Part shown: positions 61,060-64,000 of the stretch, in pieces | How positions within the stretch are numbered: position 1 is the first letter of the stretch | How the letters are laid out: every line of letters starts with the position of its first letter | From: Modestobacter marinus | GTDB taxonomy: Bacteria; Actinomycetota; Actinomycetes; Mycobacteriales; Geodermatophilaceae | Reading direction: 5' to 3' | Length of the DNA: 64,000 bases | Assembly: GCF_011758655.1 (NCBI RefSeq) | Contig: NZ_JAAMPA010000001.1 | Span: 1,984,001-2,048,000, forward strand | The notes under the pieces: generated by a model | What the model was told of the DNA's origin: nothing | What the model saw: the letters and a program-made list of their open reading frames with translations, nothing else | Databases searched by the model: none | Position numbers and translations under genes: made by a program

Positions 61060-62378
61060 CGACGACGAGCGACCCGTACGCCGGCTCGCGGGAGACGACC
61101 GAGGGCCGGGTCTACACGGTCACCGGCGGCGACTGGGACCAGACCTTCGGCGCCGACACCCACGACGACGAGCGGCTCGTGGTCAACATGGGCCCGCAGC
61201 ACCCCTCGACCCACGGGGTGCTCCGCCTGGTGCTCGACCTCGAGGGCGAGACCGTCACCCAGGCGCGCGTCGTCATCGGCTACCTGCACACCGGCATCGA
61301 GAAGACGACGGAGTACCGCACCTGGACCCAGGGCACGACCCTGGTGACGCGGATGGACTACCTGGCCCCGCTGTTCAACGAGACCGCCTACTGCCTGGCC
61401 GTGGAGAAGCTGCTCGGCATCGAGGCGCCGCCCCGGGCGCAGACCATCCGGGTGCTGGTCCTGGAGCTCAACCGGATCGCCTCGCACCTGGTCGCGCTGG
61501 CCACCTTCGGCATGGAGATGGGCGCGCTCACCGGCATGACCAACGGCTTCCGGGAGCGCGAGCTGGTCCTCGACGTGCTCGAGGAGATCACCGGGCTGCG
61601 GATGAACCACGCCTACGTCCGCCCCGGCGGGCTGGCGCAGGACCTCCCCGAGGGCGCCGTCGAGTCCGTGCGGGAGCTGCTCGCCGTCCTCCCCGAGCGG
61701 GTCGCGGGCACCCACCGGCTGCTCACCGGCCAGCCGATCTGGCAGCGCCGGCTCAAGGACGTCGGCTACCTCGACCTCACCGGCTGCGTGGCCCTCGGCG
61801 TCACCGGCCCGGTGCTCCGTGCGGCCGGGCTGCCCTGGGACATGCGCAAGGTGGAGCCCTACCTGGGCTACGAGACCTACGACTTCGAGGTGCCGACGGC
61901 GGACACCTGCGACGCCTGGGGCCGCTACCTGGTGCGGATGGGCGAGATCACCGAGTCCATCAAGATCATCGGCCAGGCCCTGGACCGGCTGGAGCCGGGG
62001 CCGGTGATGGTCGAGGACAAGAAGATCGCCTGGCCGGCGCAGCTGTCCTTGGGCGCCGACGGGATGGGCAACTCCCTGGACCACGTCCGGCACATCATGG
62101 GCCAGTCGATGGAGGCCCTGATCCACCACTTCAAGCTGGTCACCGAAGGCTTCCGGGTGCCGGCCGGCCAGGTCTACGCGGCCATCGAGTCCCCGCGCGG
62201 CGAGCTCGGCTACCACGTGGTCAGCGACGGCGGGACCCGGCCGTTCCGGGTGCACGTCCGCGACCCCAGCTTCGTCAACCTGCAGGCCACCGCGGCGATG
62301 AGCGAGGGCGGCATGATCGCCGACGTCATCGCCGCGATCGCCTCCATCGACCCCGTGATGGGGGGAGTCGACAGATGA
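61056..62378 (+). CDS. nuoD: NADH-quinone oxidoreductase subunit D
   Basis: A 440-residue 49-kDa subunit forming the quinone pocket. [21 protein letters not shown], then [16 protein letters not shown] (the beta-strand histidine), [15 protein letters not shown]-type [13 protein letters not shown], and the C-terminal [16 protein letters not shown]. Ends in an ATGA overlap with a small frame. Confidence 0.96.
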   Translation: MTTTSDPYAGSRETTEGRVYTVTGGDWDQTFGADTHDDERLVVNMGPQHPSTHGVLRLVLDLEGETVTQARVVIGYLHTGIEKTTEYRTWTQGTTLVTRMDYLAPLFNETAYCLAVEKLLGIEAPPRAQTIRVLVLELNRIASHLVALATFGMEMGALTGMTNGFRERELVLDVLEEITGLRMNHAYVRPGGLAQDLPEGAVESVRELLAVLPERVAGTHRLLTGQPIWQRRLKDVGYLDLTGCVALGVTGPVLRAAGLPWDMRKVEPYLGYETYDFEVPTADTCDAWGRYLVRMGEITESIKIIGQALDRLEPGPVMVEDKKIAWPAQLSLGADGMGNSLDHVRHIMGQSMEALIHHFKLVTEGFRVPAGQVYAAIESPRGELGYHVVSDGGTRPFRVHVRDPSFVNLQATAAMSEGGMIADVIAAIASIDPVMGGVDR

Positions 62379-62458
62379 GCGAGCTCGCGAGCTCATCCGG
62401 AGAGCAGAGCAGTGCCGCGCGAGCGGCGTCGACGAGCGCCAGCGAGGTGACGACGTGA
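62375..62458 (+). CDS. Possible 27-codon coupled frame between nuoD and nuoE
   Basis: ATG 62375 overlaps the nuoD stop by ATGA and its own TGA (62456-62458) overlaps nuoE GTG 62455 by GTGA, so all three frames are coupled. The peptide (27 residues, Ser/Ala/Glu-rich, starting [11 protein letters not shown]) has no recognisable motif. It may be a translated spacer or a small repeat insertion that keeps coupling. Confidence 0.4.
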   Translation: MSELASSSGEQSSAARAASTSASEVTT

Positions 62459-63459
62459 GTGCGCTTCCCGGGTCGTACGAGGGAACGGCGGTCACCGGGC
62501 TGGACTCCAGCCCGGTCGAGCCGGCCGCCCCGGACCTGCCGCCGCTGACCGAGCAGACCGAGGCCGAGGCGCGCGAGGTGATGGCCCGCTACCCGCAGCC
62601 GCGCTCGGCGCTGCTGCCGATGCTGCACCTGGTCCAGTCGGTGCAGGGCTACGTCTCCCCGGAGGGCGTCGGCTTCTGCGCCCGGCTGCTCGGGCTGACC
62701 AAGGCCGAGGTCGGCGCGGTCGCGACCTTCTACACGATGTACAAGCGGCACCCCACCGGCCGGCACCTGGTCAGCGTCTGCACCAACACGCTGTGCGCCG
62801 TCCTCGGCGGGCAGCAGATCTACGACGCCGTCTCCGCCGACCTCGGCGTGGGCCACGACCAGACCGCCGCCGACGGCTCGGTCACCCTGGAGCACGCCGA
62901 GTGCCTGGCCGCCTGCGACTACGCGCCGGTGGTCACCGTCGACTACGAGTTCTACGACCAGCAGGACGTCGAGTCCGCCCGGGCCCTGGTGGCCGCGCTG
63001 CGGGCGGGGGAGAAGCCGCCGCCCACCCGCGGGGCGCCGCTGACCGACTTCCGCGGCATCTCCCGCCAGCTGGCCGGCTTCTCCCAGCACGCCGACCCGG
63101 CGGCCGAGCGGGCGGCGGTCGACGCCCCGTCGGCCGGGGTGCCGACGCTGGTGGGGGTGCGGCTGGCCGCCGAGCGGGGCGAGTCCGCGCCGCCGATGCA
63201 GTCCCCGGAGCCGGAGTCCGCACCGGAGCCGGACGTCGAGCCCGCGGGCGGTGCCGGCGAGACGCCGTCCGAGCAGGCCGCCGACACCGCCGTCGCCTCC
63301 GCCGACACCCCGGCCGAGCGGGCCGGTGCCGCCCAGCACCACCCCGACTCCCCGGAGCCCGCCGGCCGCCAGCCGGCCGAGCGCGGCCGCGAGGGCACCG
63401 ACACCCCGCCCACCAGCTCCGGCGCCGGGCAGAACAGCTCGATCGAGCGGGAGGCCTGA
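62455..63459 (+). CDS. nuoE: NADH-quinone oxidoreductase subunit E, long tail
   Basis: A 334-residue 24-kDa subunit with a [2Fe-2S] cluster. Ligands Cys109, Cys114, Cys150, Cys154 are in the family spacing (CTNTLC and ECLAACD). The conserved domain ends near residue 200; the remaining 130 residues are disordered, rich in Glu, Ala, Pro and Ser, not needed for the cluster. Ends two bases before nuoF. Confidence 0.94.
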   Translation: MSALPGSYEGTAVTGLDSSPVEPAAPDLPPLTEQTEAEAREVMARYPQPRSALLPMLHLVQSVQGYVSPEGVGFCARLLGLTKAEVGAVATFYTMYKRHPTGRHLVSVCTNTLCAVLGGQQIYDAVSADLGVGHDQTAADGSVTLEHAECLAACDYAPVVTVDYEFYDQQDVESARALVAALRAGEKPPPTRGAPLTDFRGISRQLAGFSQHADPAAERAAVDAPSAGVPTLVGVRLAAERGESAPPMQSPEPESAPEPDVEPAGGAGETPSEQAADTAVASADTPAERAGAAQHHPDSPEPAGRQPAERGREGTDTPPTSSGAGQNSSIEREA

Positions 63460-63460
63460 G

Positions 63461-64000
63461 ATGCCCCTGACCCCTGTCCTCACCTCCCGGTTCGACGCGC
63501 CGCTCTCCTGGACCCTGGACACCTACGAGCGGCTGGACGGTTACCGCGCGCTCCGCTCGGCCCTGGAGATGGCGCCGGACGACGTCGTCGCGCTGGTCAA
63601 GGACTCCGGCCTGCGCGGCCGCGGCGGTGCCGGCTTCCCGACCGGGATGAAGTGGAGCTTCATCCCGCAGCCCAAGCCGGGGGAGACCCCGACCGGCCCG
63701 GCGGCGGCCCCGAAGTACCTGGTGGTCAACGCCGACGAGGGTGAGCCCGGCACCTGCAAGGACCTGCCGCTGATGATGGCCGACCCGCACTCCCTGCTGG
63801 AGGGGGTGATCATCACCGCCTACGCGATCCGCTCGAGCTTCGCCGTCATCTACGTCCGCGGTGAGGCGGTGCACGCCCACCGCCGGCTGGTGGCCGCCGT
63901 GCAGGAGGCCTACGCCGCCGGGTACCTCGGCAGCGACGTGCTCGGCTCCGGCTACGACCTCGAGCTGGTGGTGCACGCCGGCGCCGGGGCCTACATCTGC
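63461..64000 (+). CDS. nuoF: NADH-quinone oxidoreductase subunit F (partial)
   Basis: The N-terminal 180 codons of the 51-kDa subunit that binds NADH and FMN; the window ends inside the gene. Seen: [16 protein letters not shown] (FMN loop, about residues 51-66), [13 protein letters not shown], and GAGAYIC at the end. Starts at ATG 63461 right after nuoE. Confidence 0.95.
   Translation, partial: MPLTPVLTSRFDAPLSWTLDTYERLDGYRALRSALEMAPDDVVALVKDSGLRGRGGAGFPTGMKWSFIPQPKPGETPTGPAAAPKYLVVNADEGEPGTCKDLPLMMADPHSLLEGVIITAYAIRSSFAVIYVRGEAVHAHRRLVAAVQEAYAAGYLGSDVLGSGYDLELVVHAGAGAYIC

Overview
The window is a gene-dense, very GC-rich stretch of an actinobacterial chromosome. Mycothiol synthesis (mshA), menaquinone genes, a Rex-hem operon, SenX3-RegX3, the mycobacterial/actinobacterial ribosomal peptide bS22, an HbhA-like protein, an RsiG-type anti-sigma factor and a BldN-like sigma factor all point to Actinomycetota. 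The mix looks most like Geodermatophilaceae (Blastococcus, Geodermatophilus, Modestobacter); the family is an inference, not something I could test. Gene order from about 4.1 to 58.6 kb follows the Mycobacterium tuberculosis Rv0474-Rv0558 interval closely, so this is core chromosome and not a mobile island. I saw no tRNA, rRNA, CRISPR array, transposase or prophage.

Layout. 0-4.1 kb: a Fur-family regulator (partly leaderless-looking), YgfZ, a BKACE-type enzyme, RsiG and an asparaginase in one tightly overlapping plus-strand run. 4.1-6.3 kb: HTH regulator, HbhA-like protein with a 40-residue tandem repeat, DUF2516 and PspC proteins. 6.4-8.9 kb: three minus-strand enzymes (spermidine-synthase-like, mycothiol-dependent-isomerase-like, methyltransferase). 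8.9-17 kb: murB, SDR, mshA, YbjN, an MFS exporter, an alpha-oxoamine-synthase-like PLP enzyme, gpmA. 17-20 kb: phoU divergent from senX3-regX3 with a PHO-box-like repeat between them. 20-26 kb: small proteins, GlxA-type regulator, Rv0495c-like, Ppx/GppA, membrane protein, PfpI, proC. 26-31 kb: excisionase-type HTH behind a palindrome-rich leader, bS22, epimerase-like, acyltransferase, HAD phosphatase, BldN-like sigma.

31-39 kb: acyl-CoA ligase, glutaredoxin, then rex-hemA-hemC-hemD-hemB and hemL. 40.7-45.5 kb: phosphatase, then the system II cytochrome c maturation set (tlpA/resA, ccdA, resB, ccsB), which fits with the haem genes upstream. 46-58.6 kb: AsnC-type regulator, then menaquinone genes menA, menE, menC, menD, menF and menG on both strands (menB and menH are not here), a CDP-alcohol phosphatidyltransferase, a VTT membrane protein and a GGDEF-EAL protein. 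59-64 kb: start of the nuo operon, nuoA to a nuoF cut by the window end.

How it fits together. Haem, cytochrome c, menaquinone and complex I together make most of an aerobic respiratory chain, and a redox link is visible in the DNA: Rex is encoded at 33.6 kb, and Rex-operator-like palindromes lie before rex-hem and before nuoA. A second theme is cyclic-di-GMP and development: RsiG with both c-di-GMP motifs, a GGDEF-EAL enzyme with both active sites intact, and a BldN-like sigma factor without an adjacent rsbN. The non-coding part is also informative: many genes carry a -10 hexamer 6-7 bases before the start codon (leaderless transcripts), strong hairpin terminators separate convergent units, and a dispersed family of palindromic repeats occupies several gene-free stretches.
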